Source: Haliclystus octoradiatus
Taxonomy: Eukaryota > Cnidaria > Staurozoa > Stauromedusae > Haliclystidae
Length of the DNA: 64,000 nucleotides
Direction of reading: 5' to 3'
NCBI GenBank assembly: GCA_916610825.1
Contig: OU744447.1
Location: 28,842,561 to 28,906,560, forward strand
Numbering within the stretch: position 1 is the first letter of the stretch; every line of letters starts with the position of its first letter. This document shows positions 1 to 12,289 of this stretch, piece by piece. The translations under genes and the position numbers were made by a program. The notes beneath the pieces were generated by a model. That model worked only from the letters and a program-made list of their open reading frames with translations. It did not search any database and was not told the origin of the DNA.

Positions 1-368
1 AATAATATTTAAAAAACTTTCATAAAAACTTAAAAATGTAAAATCGAAGATTACTGATGAATAGGTTACAGAAAAATATTATAAATTTTTTACCAACACC
101 ATGTTTAACAGCATTCAGTTCATGTCTGAATCAGAGTCACTACTTGGAAGTGATGCATTACTGATAAATTGTTCCCGAATCATACACAGGTCATCTTCTT
201 CGGAGCTGTCTTTGGCAGAGGAGAAATCAGAACTATCACTGTTGCTATCATCTTCGTTATCAATTATGACTGGTCCTGGTGGTTTTGGTTGCTTTGCAGC
301 TGATGGTCCAGGCTCAGATAAAGAACAGAATCCTTCATATGTTGAGTTACCTGACTGATTTACAGCGG

Positions 369-3070
369 TTATGCGCCTTCTTGCTTTGAATGTTGAAAGT
401 GCTGATTCAATGATTCGGTTCTTTCTGGATCAGTCCATGCCAAATGGTTTGCCCGAATAACCAATAGATTGGACATTGTTTTATGGTCCAAGGACAGGCG
501 TCTATCTGTTAAAATGGCTGACAGGTAGCTGAAACAAGACTCAACGGAGCTGTTGCTAATACCAATAACCATTACTAATTCTACAAGGAGGCATACATTT
601 GGGAATTGCTTTCTCCTATAATTCAAAATTTTCTTCCAAAGCTCTTTTTTTCATCTGCAGTGCCATTTATTGTAGATTGGTAATAATGTTTCACTGTTAG
701 TTTTAGGTCTTTCCATTCTTTTTTAATTTTATTTTTATCAAACCCATACAATTGTAATATCACACTAAATTTCGAACTAATAATATCCATGCTTCTCAGA
801 TCATTCTCAATATGTTCACTCCAGTTTTGTGGATTCAACCAGCTCATATGGGTATACACATCATTGTTAAATGTATCAAATTTTTCATTTAAACATTTTT
901 CAATTTTATAGATATTATTTTTAATTACATTTCTACCAACAGATAGTTGCCCACTGTGTGTCATTCTACCAATGCTTAATGTTATATATTCTCTGTTCTT
1001 CTTGTCACGCTTCATATGGCCCTTTTTGCACAAAGTAGCAGAAATCATGCCATCTTGATGAGTGATTTCTACTTCTGATAAAGGGCAGAATTCATCATCA
1101 TCTAGCTCTTTTAATTTATCTACTGCTAGATCAACTGCTGGAGCTACCTCATAGACACAAAGGTCATCTTTTTGAAACAATAACGACAGCGGAGCAATAC
1201 ATTCCAGAATGCACTTTAATGCTGAAGCAGCAGCCAGAGTCCTCACATCCTTCATGTTTTTCATTATACCTTTTAGTGTTGAACTTGCAGCAGTTGTGTC
1301 GTCAGTGGCAAGCGCATTTTCTATTGCTATAAGGAAAGGTATCCAGTTGTGTAATAAAACACTTATACCATTTCTTAGATGTTCTACAAATCGCGTCCCT
1401 TGTACTCTTGGGAATTTATATACTTGCACTCCTAGTGCATTGGCAGTGTCTTTAAACTGCCTATTAAATTTTCCAGATCTTTTCATTGTATGGAATATTA
1501 ATATTAACAAATCTTTCAGGTTAACAAATTTTGGTTCTTCGAGCAAACTATACTTCAATGCCAGTTCAACCCTGTGACAAATGCAGTGAATTGTCAGAAG
1601 CCAAGGGCGCTTTTCTTTCAATTTGGTTTGAATGCCATTGTGTTCACCAAAATTTACAGCAGCTCCGTCAGCAGTAGAACTTATCATTTTCGTTTCATAT
1701 GTAACTTTTTCTAAAGACAAAATAGCTAATAATGTGTCGTCTAAGGACTTCTTCAAATTTACAGCAGTAGCATCACCATAATCATCAATATTTTTGAGAC
1801 AGACAGTTAAGTAAGTTGGACCATAGTCTTTTATTACACGGACCATAACCAACTCTTTCTCGCTGCCGGTCTTCCTTGCTTGGGAACCATCAAATAAGAC
1901 ACTAAATGCAGTGGACTTGTTGACAATAATTGCGATCTTTCTTTGGATAGCTTGAGCAATGTGTTGTATAAATTCTCTTGCTCTATTCCCGTTATCATAA
2001 CCTTCTGTTAACTTTACACCATTTGCCTTCTGCACACCAACAAGTAGTTTAAATGAAGATAAGGGCTGAGAATGAATTGCTAACAGGTATGCAGTCTTTA
2101 ACAGTTTACAATATGCTTCCGTTGCTTGATTATGGATAGAAGTATCAATTCTAGGTTGCCGAGTTATAGTCGAACAGGATGCATATGATGGGAGAGATGC
2201 TGATGATGTTGCAGCTACTGTTTCAGGATGAAGAAGTCTTTGTGATTCTAAAGCGATTCTGTGGGCCTGAAAATTAACCAATAGCAAATTAAACATATTT
2301 CTTAAAATTAATCAACTCATAATATTTAAAATTTCTTGCCAGTCTTTGTTAATCTATTTATTAGGTACTTATATCGCTTTTCTAATTTATCATATTGGCA
2401 TTATATTTGCCTGCAACAGATTTGTGAAAAAAATTATGTAAATCAACAAGTTTCATATTAAAACCTTGAAGCAGCCTATGGCCATATATACATACAGCAG
2501 CAACTTGACAATAGAAATATCATTTGTTTTTTATTGTATTAACATTACCCAGTTTTAACTTAAGAAATGTAATTATTTAATTTTGTAAAACAAAGTTATT
2601 TAAACCACACGATGAATACCATAATGGAGTGAAAATCAGAATTATAATAAATAGTATTTGTTTTCTTTGACTCATTTACATATCTCTAAGCTAAGAATTG
2701 TATATACATGTTCTCAATTCATTCTACATCAAATATAGAACTGCAACATTTAGAGAAATTAAGAGCCTTATGAAATCAATATCAATAATAAATTTGCAAA
2801 ACTTACCACAGACGAAAGGTGACGTAAAACGTTGTGTTTAGTAATAAAGGTGGTCCCTTCAACATATTTTAGAGATTCATCTTTTGCTTTCCCTTTCAAT
2901 CGACTGTCTCTTTTTATTTCATCGACGTACTTTGCGCATAGCTTACACCATACTTTTGTTACACTATCTTTACCATCTTTAACTTCATGGAAATGGCCTA
3001 TTGTTTCTGATACGCCCCATTTGAGAAAAGTAGCAAGTTGGACAAAAGATCCAACATCAGGGCGAAACAT
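369..3070 (-). pseudogene. hAT-family transposase gene with BED zinc finger (ZBED/ZNF862-like), frameshifted
   Basis: Exon 1 (3070-2807) starts at ATG and encodes a BED-type finger: VWCKLCAKY (C-x2-C) followed by ITKHNVLRH (H-x4-H). It ends at a consensus donor (GTGgtaag). Exon 2 begins after an acceptor at 2267 (TTTCAG) and is open in phase to about 650. It carries hAT-like features: FDGSQARKTGSEKE, STADGAAVNFGEHNG and IHCICHRVELALK. At a run of seven A (minus strand, about 645-655) the frame shifts. The next frame (to 369) has the classic hAT C-terminal dimerisation motif (QFPNVCLLVELVMVI, then SNSSVESCFSYLS). One missing A would explain the break. In another frame below 369 the minus strand encodes an acidic Asp/Ser-rich stretch to about 100 that may be the original tail. 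Whether this is a dead transposon or a domesticated ZNF862-like gene with an assembly error cannot be decided. No terminal inverted repeats were identified. Family assignment is fairly sure; functionality is doubtful. Confidence 0.75.
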
Positions 3071-3840
3071 TTTAAAGTGCTATCAACGTTAATTCTGTTA
3101 ATGCCAGTTTATTTAAGGCTCAATTTATACAGAATTATTCTGATATATGGCTAAAACGGCGCGACAGGATATGCCTAATAATTCAATACGCAATCGTCTC
3201 AGACAAACACCACACATGTGACAGACGGCTAATTAAATTTCTACTATCAATAACTAGACGCCTTATGTCTGAAAATCAATTAAAAGTTATAATTAATTTT
3301 CAGAATGACATACGCCATCCTGAAATGAATAATTTGAATAAATAATTTGTCAATAATTTCTTTCAATAGCATGCGTGATATATGGTTATATTTTCTATTA
3401 TTCTAAAGATGTTATTGTAATGTTTACTATTTACTTTCGGGTTAAATGTCTATTTTAATGTCAATACTGTGTAATGTCGTAACTTAATGCATATCTATTT
3501 CAGAATAGACGTTGTTTACCTTTTGACGTGACGGCTAACTTAACAGCTCATTGATATCGGCCGCTATTAAGGTGTAAAACAATAGGGGTCATACTAGAGA
3601 ACAATTCACGAAGAAAATTCATTCAAATAAATTTATTCAACACCTTCAACACAACATATTCAGTTCAACAATGTCGCGCCTTATTGCCAAATGGTTATCA
3701 CTGTTGTTTTGGCAGAGCCTTTCTTCCAACGTAACATCCGAAGAAAAAAGCTAAAATAAAATGTTCTTTGAAGCAAAATATAAAATAAATTTAATTTGGA
3801 AATTAAAATTCTAAAAGCCTTAAAAATATGTACCTAAATT
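3071..3840. other. No gene seen; AT-rich intergenic DNA
   Basis: This stretch lies upstream of the hAT/BED gene and may include its promoter and 5' end. I saw no coding similarity and no clear repeat termini. Confidence 0.5.
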
Positions 3841-3845
3841 ATCAG

Positions 3846-3920
3846 TGAGGCGCGCTATTAAACGCTCTTCAAAAACCAAAACAAGGCGCTCGAAGGCGCG
3901 CGAGAGCGATCGCGCGCCTT
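3846..3920. repeat. GC-rich dispersed repeat ending in a perfect hairpin
   Basis: A short GC-rich island in AT-rich DNA. Its right end is an 11 bp perfect inverted repeat, AAGGCGCGCGA at 3893-3903 and TCGCGCGCCTT at 3910-3920, with a 6-base loop GAGCGA. A diverged copy lies in the opposite orientation at about 57003-57075; both share the succession GGCGC, AAACGCTCT, and GAAGGCGCGCG. It is probably the end of a small non-autonomous element. Confidence 0.55.
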
Positions 3921-3965
3921 TCCCATAAAGGTCTGATAAGTGGAAGAAAATTTTTGGCAAAACAC

Positions 3966-4500
3966 TTGAAACGGACAATGGTGAGAAGAGGAGAAAATCC
4001 ACAAGTACGAGCAAGAGGAAATAAGTGGTTGCTCCATGATAAGAGATCATAGTTGAAACAACTGAACTTCAAGCAACTTAATCAGCTGCAGGAACATTCT
4101 ATTTTCTCACAAAACTGCAACGTGCTTTGAGGACATTTGACAGAGCTGTAGTAGTGTTACAGGAAGAGCTGTATCCCCTTCATACCACGGCGGACCTAAA
4201 CAGAACAACTCCTTCATTATACGCACTCATGACACGCAAGAATAAGCCATTGCATAAAGAAAATTTCAAAGTGCTGAAAGACAATGTGTTAAATTTTGTG
4301 CCAACATCCTTCATGACAAACAGGGAATAAGCAACCATTTTCAGACCTTTGGAAAGGCGATGCTTACCATGGGTGGTTGTTCCACTAAGACCAGGCAGTA
4401 TGGAGGAGGGCTGTCAGCTAAAAGATAGCTACCATGAGCGTGGAATAATCCATCACCACGTTGGTATGATATTTGCCATCCCACTGCTACCAGGCAGTCG
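3966..4500 (+). repeat. Dispersed repeat, copy 1 (shared with 10.95-11.77 kb)
   Basis: Two blocks recur elsewhere in the window. 3966-4050 matches the part of the 11.3-11.8 kb tandem unit that reads GACAATGGTGAGAAGAG. About 4180-4500 matches about 10955-11272 almost continuously, for example CTTTGG then AAGG and GCTTACCATGGGTGGT. In copy 1 the tandem-unit block precedes the long block; in copy 2 it follows it, as expected if a larger tandem array was the source. Open frames of 67-99 codons inside it resemble no family I recognise and are probably incidental. Confidence 0.6.
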
Positions 4501-4649
4501 AATTCATCAAGGATACCAGGTATCAAGAACAGAATTTCTACATGCTCTTCGTGTACACTTTGGATTATCCTATCTTAAATTTCTCTTAACTCTTTGTGTG
4601 TGTGACGGGCTCCCCGGCTCTCTATATGAAATATTACAGCCAGCGTGAC

Positions 4650-5200
4650 AAACTATGTGTCAATTGAAAAGGAAGATTTTCTGTTTTTATCTTCTGCTGG
4701 TTTTGCTACTTGAATAAACTATTCCCAGTCAAACTTTGGTGCATTATTTCGATCGCAAACATTTAGCATGACAAAGACTCTCAAGTTTCAATAGCAAATA
4801 ACAATTTTATGGGCTTTTCGCCTTTAGCATGCTTTGTTTCTTCAAATGATTTTCTATTATTGTCAGGATTGAAGTTTTTAGTTGTGATCAAGCCAAAATA
4901 ATTAACTCAAAGGCTCGAGTGACAATACAGTTTTCATAGTTAAATGACAAAGTTCTTAACTGTCTTATAATAGTTCCTTAACAATTGTGTGACTCAGTTA
5001 CATCCACTGATCTCAAAATAAAGGCTGGATAGAGCTTCCTATTGGTCTGTGCCTGCGCTATTTGAAGCCACAATAGATCACAGACCACCATGCTACTGTG
5101 ACCCACATTTTCGTGGAGAAGTTGAACAAAGTATAACAACAATGTCGTAGCGTGTTAGCTTCTAATTATTATAACAAATTGCTAGTTTTGTTTTCTCATT
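4650..5200. other. No gene seen
   Basis: Unassigned DNA between the dispersed repeat and the P-element relic. It may contain the 5' terminus of that transposon, but no terminal inverted repeat could be paired by eye. Confidence 0.4.
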
Positions 5201-5211
5201 CGATGGCCAAT

Positions 5212-7762
5212 AGAGGGACACAGTGTTGTTCATTTGGTTGTTCAAATCGGCGTAAATGAAAGCGGGGCAGTTTAGTTATCAGAAGTGACAGCGAAGGTAA
5301 TGAAGATGGAGAAAGTGGTTTGAAACGAAAATACCCACAGACATTTCATGCCAAAACCAAAACATTGCCAGGTTGCTGTAATTTAGTCTAATTTAGATTT
5401 TGTTCATTCAGTTTTCCTTCAGAAAATGCCCGTAAAGAGAAGTGGTTAGTCAACATGTATCGTCAAGATTGGAGTCCATCAAACTATTCTAGAATTTGTT
5501 TGGACCATTTTGCAGAAAGTTTAATCGACAGAACACAGAAAAATGTTAAATTAAAACCTGACGATGCGCCAACCCGTTTCAAAAAATTTCCACACTACCT
5601 TATCAAGGTAATATTCCAGTCATATATGACGGTTACACATGACAACAAGTGCAGGAGCACACCAAGCAGCTTCTCTGTTGGGGTGCCTAATATATGATTA
5701 TACACTGCAATTTAATTAATGGGTAAAACTGTATAGGCTAGATGAGAACAAATAGAAGGATCTGAACACAAACAATGATACTGACATGTAATGAATTTGT
5801 GAAATATTATCAATGCCCCTGGTCGGCTCTGGGTCGGCTCCCTAAACCCCGTGCCATTTGAATCTAATCAATTTTGGAAATTATTAATCTAAAATCAATA
5901 TTTATCTTTAGAAAACCTGCGTCAGGAAAGCACCAGTAAGAAGAGAAAGCGGAGTATCAAATAATCAAAATAATTCTATTAACGATAGAATTAGCCCATC
6001 TTGTCCCCCCCTAAAGGAAAAATTCCCTATAGCTATGGATCACACATATTGGGTACAAAAATCGCCTAAAACTCTAAAAAATGAACTCAATCAAAGTAGT
6101 GATAGAATTCTTAAACTGAAAAGAAAATGAAAGACTAAACAACAGTCAACACGACATCTTAAAATTAAAGTAAATTCTTTAAAATCAATAACATCTGATC
6201 TCAGAAGGAAAACTTGATTTCTGAGAAATGCCAGCTACAGCTGGACCAGTAATTTTCAAATGTCCCCAAACAAATCATCAGAAGAATAGCTAGTGGAAAA
6301 AATGAGAAAGGCTGTAAATACCCAGAGGAGTTGCAGTTTTATTCAGCAAAGGCTTATGAATTTGTCCGTATTTCTATTGATCCAGCACTTCTGCACCAAG
6401 CACAGATAAGGTGGTGGTACAGCAAAATACCAGCTGAACCTGGTTTTACACAACCATCATTTAATGTCATTAGAGCCAAGGTCCAAATTGCAACAGATAG
6501 TTGGAAAGAAGGTAGTATGTGCTCTTATGCTCGACGAGATGGCCATACACAAGCATGTTGCTTGGGATGCAACCAAAATGAAATTTACAGGATACATAGA
6601 CCTTCAAAACGGTGTAGATATCAATGATGAGGAGGCTGATGAAGATGCTCCTCTTGCAAAGGAACCATTAGTTTTTATGGTAGTTGGAGTCAACAGCAGT
6701 TGGAAAGTTCTGTGTGGGTACTTCTTTCTGGATGGACTTAGCGGTGCAGAGAGAGCCAATCTTGTGAATCTTTGCTTGCAGAGATTATGGGATACAGGTG
6801 CTGAAATAAGTTCTATAACTTTTGATGGTCCTTCGTTTCATTTTAAAATGGCTAGTGAACTCGGTGCTGTATTGAAACTAAAGGATATGAAGCCAAATTT
6901 CCCTCATCCTGTAGATAAAAATGAGGTTGTACATATTTTACTTGACATTTGCCACATGCTGAAGCTTATACAAAATACATTAGCAGACGGTGGTACTCAA
7001 GTTGACAATGATGGCAATGAAATTACGGCTTGGTAACAAGCTTAAACAGAGCCATATAATGCGGAGACAACAAAAGATGAAGGTTAACCTGGCAGCTCAG
7101 ACTTTCAGTGCAAGTGTGGCAGATAAACCTGCTACATAAACGACAAAGAAATATCAATATCAGCTGTGTCATTAATAAAAAAATATGATATAGGGGATAG
7201 ATCACCTCTTGCATGTGACCATGACTACAGTGATTCCTCAAACATAACCAATATTTCTGAATTCAAGAAAGCCGCAACCTCTTGAATTAGTGGGTATGTT
7301 GCCAGAATGGCTGTAAAGAAACTTTATTGCGAGAAATGCTGTACAGCTCTGTCATCAGAAAAGGCCTATAAGGAACCAACTAATTTCATGAGAATCAAGG
7401 ACAGAGGGGGACTGTGGAAGCCATCATCAAGTGTGACTATAATTTGTGAAGAAACAGAGAAACGCTTCGAGAGAATGCTGGCTATATCAAAGGGAAAGTT
7501 GCCACGTGCACAAGGAATCTGTATGGCTATTGGTGTGTCTGTTTTACAAGATATCGACCTGTCAAAAATGTTGAATTCGCTTAAAGAGCACATGCTTGAC
7601 ACTGCAGATAGTGAAAACCATGTATTTTCCTTGATAAAATTGATTGCTGCCTGCTATTGTAAAGTGCGTATGTACCATTTGGCAAAAGAGGCAACTTTGA
7701 AGGCTAATGGAAATCTAGTTCGGAAAAGACTCAACAAATTAGTTCTTTTCAAAAATCAGTAG
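5212..7762 (+). pseudogene. P-element-type transposase relic (THAP domain, THAP9-like)
   Basis: The order of pieces follows a P-element/THAP9 transposase. 5212-5255 encodes a THAP start (QCCSFGCSNRR, C-x4-C) that hits an in-frame TGA. About 5425-5610 gives the rest of the THAP domain (KEKWLVNMYRQDWSP, then ICLDHFAE). 6331-6470 gives LQFYSAKAYEFVR and AEPGFTQPSFN. 6464-7036 carries the RNase H-like core (CALMLDEMAIHKHVAWD, ITFDGPSFHFKMA, DICHMLKLIQNTLAD). 7307-7762 carries the C-terminal part (AVKKLYCEKCCTAL). The pieces lie in different frames, are broken by stops, and the middle of the protein (GTP-binding insertion region) is missing or unrecognisable between 7036 and 7307. The transposase should cut and join DNA at terminal repeats, but this copy cannot do so. 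It is a decayed element rather than an active gene. Confidence 0.75.
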
Positions 7763-9230
7763 ACCTGCGAAATGATTTCCATGATTTTATTAAGATTTTT
7801 AATGATGCCATATAAGATTAAAATTATTATGATTTGACTATAGTAAAACTGCAGGCAATAACTGGACTTGGATCAGTCAAGGCAATAACTTGATTCTAGT
7901 GTCTAAATATAGGCTTACATTTCATTTTTGGCTTTTAGATCTTTTATGTAATGCTGCTTGCTGAGATATTATGTTTCCGTCTCTTGTTCATAATGCTTAC
8001 TGATAATTTTCAATCTCAACCGTCAATTACTTATGCACAGACACAGTGCAAACGCTTGCAACAGTTTAAATTTGAGAATTAGTGATACTGTATATCAATG
8101 CTATAAAATAATGGTATCATTGTCATTATAAAATGAGAGTCAAAAATGAAACATTCTAGATTTCCGCAACTTCAAGTTTCACACCAGAAGGTGATCATTA
8201 GGCGATTTAGAATAATCGAATCTAGTTCGTTCCATCTTTATTCCAATACAGTGAGGTATAGTGCTCGACTTAAAAGGAGCTAATATAATAATAATAATAA
8301 TAATCATTTTATATTAATGCTCTGATTAATTTCATTGAGCACTATACCAATAATCCACCGATTAATATTATTATATTATTACTGTATTATTATCATTGTC
8401 ATTATCAATAACATATAAACGCTTTACCTACATATATCTGACGCAAAATAGATGCAGCTAATTTAACTAAACAAAATAAAAACTTGGTAGTTTCTAAAAT
8501 AAATTGAAAAAATGATGGTGTTCTCGGTATGTTTATCTAGAGAAAGTAGATTGTTTCAACCAAACATATTTCAAAACTTAAACCGAAGCAGTGATAAACG
8601 TTTATGGAGGACGACCTTGATCCTCTTACGTATAACATATAGGCATGCTGTTGTGTCTTTGTCATAGGTTTTATATTTTGGCCGTAACAGTATCAGCAGA
8701 CAACCAAAACATAAAACCAACAAAAATAACCAAATCAGTCGAAGTAATAAATGGCCAATAGCATAATTTAATTATTACTCATCATGATATTTGATTGAAA
8801 GGTGACTTCAGATGTTGATCAACAGCATTGCGTTTAAAATTATATAAATTACGAGTTTATTCTGCATGTTAATAAGGCAGGCTAAGCAGTTTAATAAGCA
8901 AAGCAGTCAGAGAGTGACCAAATTTGTAAGTGAATGGGTCACACTGTCATGGTGGCTTACCTCAAACGCCGGCTTCAATTTTTGAACAATAGAAGCTCAG
9001 TGGTTACATCAAATGGTGAATTGAAATATAACTGCATATCATATCAATGATTAAACATAAATGATACAAATTGTGCAATAGCAAGAAGGTATAGTAGATA
9101 ATAGAAGCTTTGATAACACAGCAATCTTGCACAGTCGCGTCTGTTGTATCAAACAGCTCTGACTAACGGCCATAGTAGCCCTTAGCAACTCTCCCTGTAA
9201 CGTCAGCAGGCACGAACTATCTACGTTATA
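7763..9230. other. No gene seen; AT-rich, one small inverted repeat
   Basis: No coding similarity was found. GGTATAGTGCTC (about 8254-8265) pairs with GAGCACTATACC (about 8337-8348) around a TAATAATA-rich spacer, which could be a tiny foldback. Confidence 0.4.
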
Positions 9231-9254
9231 TTGTGTCGTTTATTGACCTACACT

Positions 9255-10010
9255 ATCTATCTGGCACAAATGGTGACTCCAGCACCGAACCATCGCAACC
9301 AATTACCAACAACATCCAACATAATGGGTCAAATGAAGAAACAACCTCAATAACAATTGGTAATAAAGCGGCATTAAAAACCCTGGATTTTTAAGAATTC
9401 TAATATTATTTTGGTTTGGGCAGCTAGAATGCCTAGTTACATTACATTGTACAAAGACGGAGAAAGATTGTTTTCGCTATTTGGTACCAACTTTATCGTC
9501 GGATATGGACCACTGGTTGTAAGCGATCATCTATTTGCAGTAGAAGAAAAACACCATATATACAACATTAAAAGATCTGCTGATTGCATTTGCACTTCTT
9601 CAGAAATCGGACAAGGAGAGATTAAACAATACCTTTGGAAAAATATCATGAAACAGTATGAAACCATCGATATGTGCTTTAAAAATTAGACAATCACTTT
9701 CAGCGTCTGGACTCAAGGCAACTGACCAGCTAGTTCAACATTGTTTGCTGGAGGCCTTACCTGGAAAGTTACGTCATTTGCTTATTGGTCATTGAACTCT
9801 ACCATCGGTACAACTCGTAAGTGTGGCAGATACTTTATATGCGTCTACCTCGAATAATTCTGTTAATTATGTTAATGCAATTCAAGAGAACCCAACTAAT
9901 ATCGTAATTATACCTAATTATTCTAATTCACAGTCACAACCTGTAAATTACATCCAATCTAATGGACCTAGGTCTCCATATCCAACGGGCTATATCGATT
10001 AATACACTAC
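9255..10010 (+). pseudogene. Retroelement gag-like remnants plus an unrecognised 92-codon ORF
   Basis: 9411-9689 is an open frame of 92 codons (contains FIVGYGPLVVSDHLFAVEE). I do not recognise it; its composition looks coding. Directly after it, 9690-10010 in another frame reads ALPGKLRHLLIGH followed by a stop, then VSVADTLYASTSNN and an Asn/Ser/Gln-rich tail. That pattern resembles the end of a Ty3/Gypsy-type gag. The sequence at about 9260 (TGGCACAAATGGTGACTCC) precedes a poorly open leader. Broken frames argue for a decayed retroelement. Family assignment is weak. Confidence 0.35.
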
Positions 10011-10086
10011 AATTTCTAGTGCATTTCTAGTGCTATTTTGACTGCAACTGGTTAAAAGAGATTAAATACAACAAGATCAAACAAAA

Positions 10087-10678
10087 GTGTTTTTTAAAGC
10101 GCTCACACCTTCACAGAATGTAAATAATCCATCAAATGATGCCTGGGTTTGTGCAGAGAAAGAGACCGGTATTATTGTATCTGCTTATTGCTCATGTTTT
10201 GCTGGGTATGTGAACATTATCAAATTATTTTTTTTAAATTATTATGCTTGTTGTTTATGCTTTATTAACGGTAATAGTACTTCTTTCTGCCGTTCCAGTC
10301 ATTGGACTTTTTGCTGCAGCTGGCCACTTGTAAATGCAAGGATTGTCATAGGTAGACTTCAAAATACGTTTCCAGATTTTAATTTCAAAATAATTTTTAA
10401 AGTATTTATAAAGAAATATTTTTAATATGCTTTTAATTTACTTGAAATGCGATGTAACCCATCGGTCAGATGTCAATGCGACGAATGATCCAGTGGCCTT
10501 ATCAATTGGAGATTGCCAAACATTCGTCCAAGAAGTGGCACAAGCGTTGTTTCAAATGACGAACAATCAAGGTAGTGGTCAACAGACACCGTTGGTACAA
10601 GGCACGTCACTATCTGAATCAGAAGTTGGTCAGCCCACAATTAGCCAGCCGTCTCTAGCTCGTCTGAAGGGTTCCTAG
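10087..10678 (+). pseudogene. Transposon-derived remnants: SWIM-finger-like and gag-like pieces
   Basis: 10135-10206 encodes EKETGIIVSAYCSCFAGY, which resembles the first half of a SWIM zinc finger (C-x-C-x-A-G) as found in many transposon-linked proteins. The matching C-x-H half is not clear in the same frame. 10485-10678 encodes FVQEVAQALFQMTNNQ followed by a Gln/Ser-rich stretch. This is similar in style to the gag of the Ngaro-like element at 42.5-43.7 kb (FVNDVAQAVMAASR). Both pieces are short and broken. Confidence 0.3.
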
Positions 10679-10954
10679 AGGTAAAATGTCCTTACAATTC
10701 TAGACAGGAGGACCCCCTAAAAATGTAAAGTACTTGAAACACAATGGCGATAGTATTCATCTTAAAGAAAACCACCCTTACAATAGCCAGGTCCAACACT
10801 AAAGTCAAATGGTGTGATTTGTTTGTATATTCTATACATGGATACTTTTTACAACAAATATATTTTAATTGTGATAGATTGCAAAAGCTACACATGGCAG
10901 CCCTGTTTTTCTTTATAAATTCTATTTATCCCGAAAGGACAATTGTCAGAAAAT

Positions 10955-11272
10955 TGTCCCAAGGCCATCACGACGGACCCAAACAGAAAAACTCCTTTAT
11001 TATATGCACTCATGACACACAAGAACAAGCCGTTGCATAAAGAAAACTTGAAATGCTGAAAGACAATGTGGTCAATTTTGTGCCAATATCCTTAATGACA
11101 GACCGGAACTAAGCCACCCTTTTCAGACCTTTGGGAAGGTGGTGCTTACCATGGGTGGTCGTTCCATTATGACCAAGCAGTATGGAGGAAGGCTGTGGGA
11201 TGTGGGCTATCGTAAGCGTGGAATAATCCATGGACATTTGGTATGCTATTTGCCATCCCAATGCTACCCGCT
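10955..11272 (+). repeat. Dispersed repeat, copy 2
   Basis: Diverged copy of about 4180-4500, with the same order of blocks and many substitutions. It is followed directly by the tandem repeat at 11321. Confidence 0.6.
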
Positions 11273-11320
11273 GTTATAATATGTTATCGTTGTCATTATT
11301 AGCTTAAATGTTTTTGTGCA

Positions 11321-11770
11321 CGGCGCACAAACAACAACTGCAAAAATCCTTACTCGATATTTGCAAACGATAAATTCAATCAAAGGAAATCTTGACATTC
11401 TGTGAAGGTCTCATTGACTTGTAACAGACAATGGTGAGAAGAAAAAGAAAATCCGAAAGTAAGAGCAAGAGGGAACAAGTGGTTGCACCATGATCAAGCA
11501 TGGCGCACAAACAGCAACAGCGAAAATGTCCACTCGATATTTGCAAAAGATAAATTCTATCAAAGACAAGGCATCTTGACATTCTGTGAACGTCTCATTG
11601 ACTTGGAACAGACAATGGTGAGAAGAGAACTTAGAAAATCCGCAAGTATGAGCAAGAGGGAACAAGTGGTTGCACCATAATCAACCATGTGGCCCAAGCA
11701 ACAACAGCGAAAATTTCCACTCGATATTTGCAAAAGATAAATTATATCAAAGACAAGGCAATTATTACTA
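11321..11770 (+). repeat. Tandem repeat, about 180-190 bp unit, 2.4 copies
   Basis: The unit starts GGCGCACAAACA, then CGATATTTGCAAA, CTTGACATTCTGTGAA, and GACAATGGTGAGAAGA. It recurs at 11321, 11501 and 11690, the last copy truncated near 11765. Part of the same unit is present at 3966-4050. Confidence 0.75.
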
Positions 11771-11853
11771 TATGTCCTTATAAAAGTTATTCCGTGTTTT
11801 CCTGTCACATATTACGATATGCATTATGATATGAGTACTGTCCCAAGTACTGT

Positions 11854-12210
11854 AGACGGTGTCGCCCTACCGAAGGCACCCGTACCATTCCTCTATTTCT
11901 AGATGGGTGACTTTTTTCGCTGATAGCAATGATTTTAAACCCTCTTTGTTAATCTCAGTCGCGACACTGCAGATCAACTTCAACAGATTTCATGGCAAAT
12001 AGGTCTCGATTGTCAATGCACAACGATGCATCGCAGCTACTCACAATGCAATTCCCATTGGACCATTTCCTCCGCCATCAGAAGAAGGTACTCATTTGAT
12101 GTTTCAGATAAAGTCAAGGCTGAGTTGACCTTTGGAGGATTTGAACCACAGTCGATCAGATATGATCTGATCTGAAGTTCGGTTGCTCTGCCATCTGAGC
12201 TAATCCTCCT
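11854..12210 (-). repeat. tRNA-derived SINE, copy 1
   Basis: Reading the minus strand from 12210: GGAGGATTAGCTCAGATGGC (A-box-like), then GGTTCAAATCCTCC (B box). The acceptor-stem-like ends GGAGGAT and ATCCTCC pair. A body of about 280 bp follows, ending GGCGACACCGTC. The same family occurs at 20029, 27494 and 45876. Confidence 0.8.
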
Positions 12211-12289
12211 GGGGTGAAACAGAACGGGGGTGAATCGGAATACGCGACTTCCAAAGACTCAAAAATTGCAAAATTGTAGGAGAAAATTT

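Noticed and set aside
101..358. 85-codon plus-strand ORF rich in Ser/Leu
   Set aside because: It is antisense to an acidic Asp/Ser-rich tail that probably belongs to the hAT/BED gene on the minus strand.
1209..1577. 122-codon plus-strand ORF
   Set aside because: Shadow of the hAT transposase coding region.
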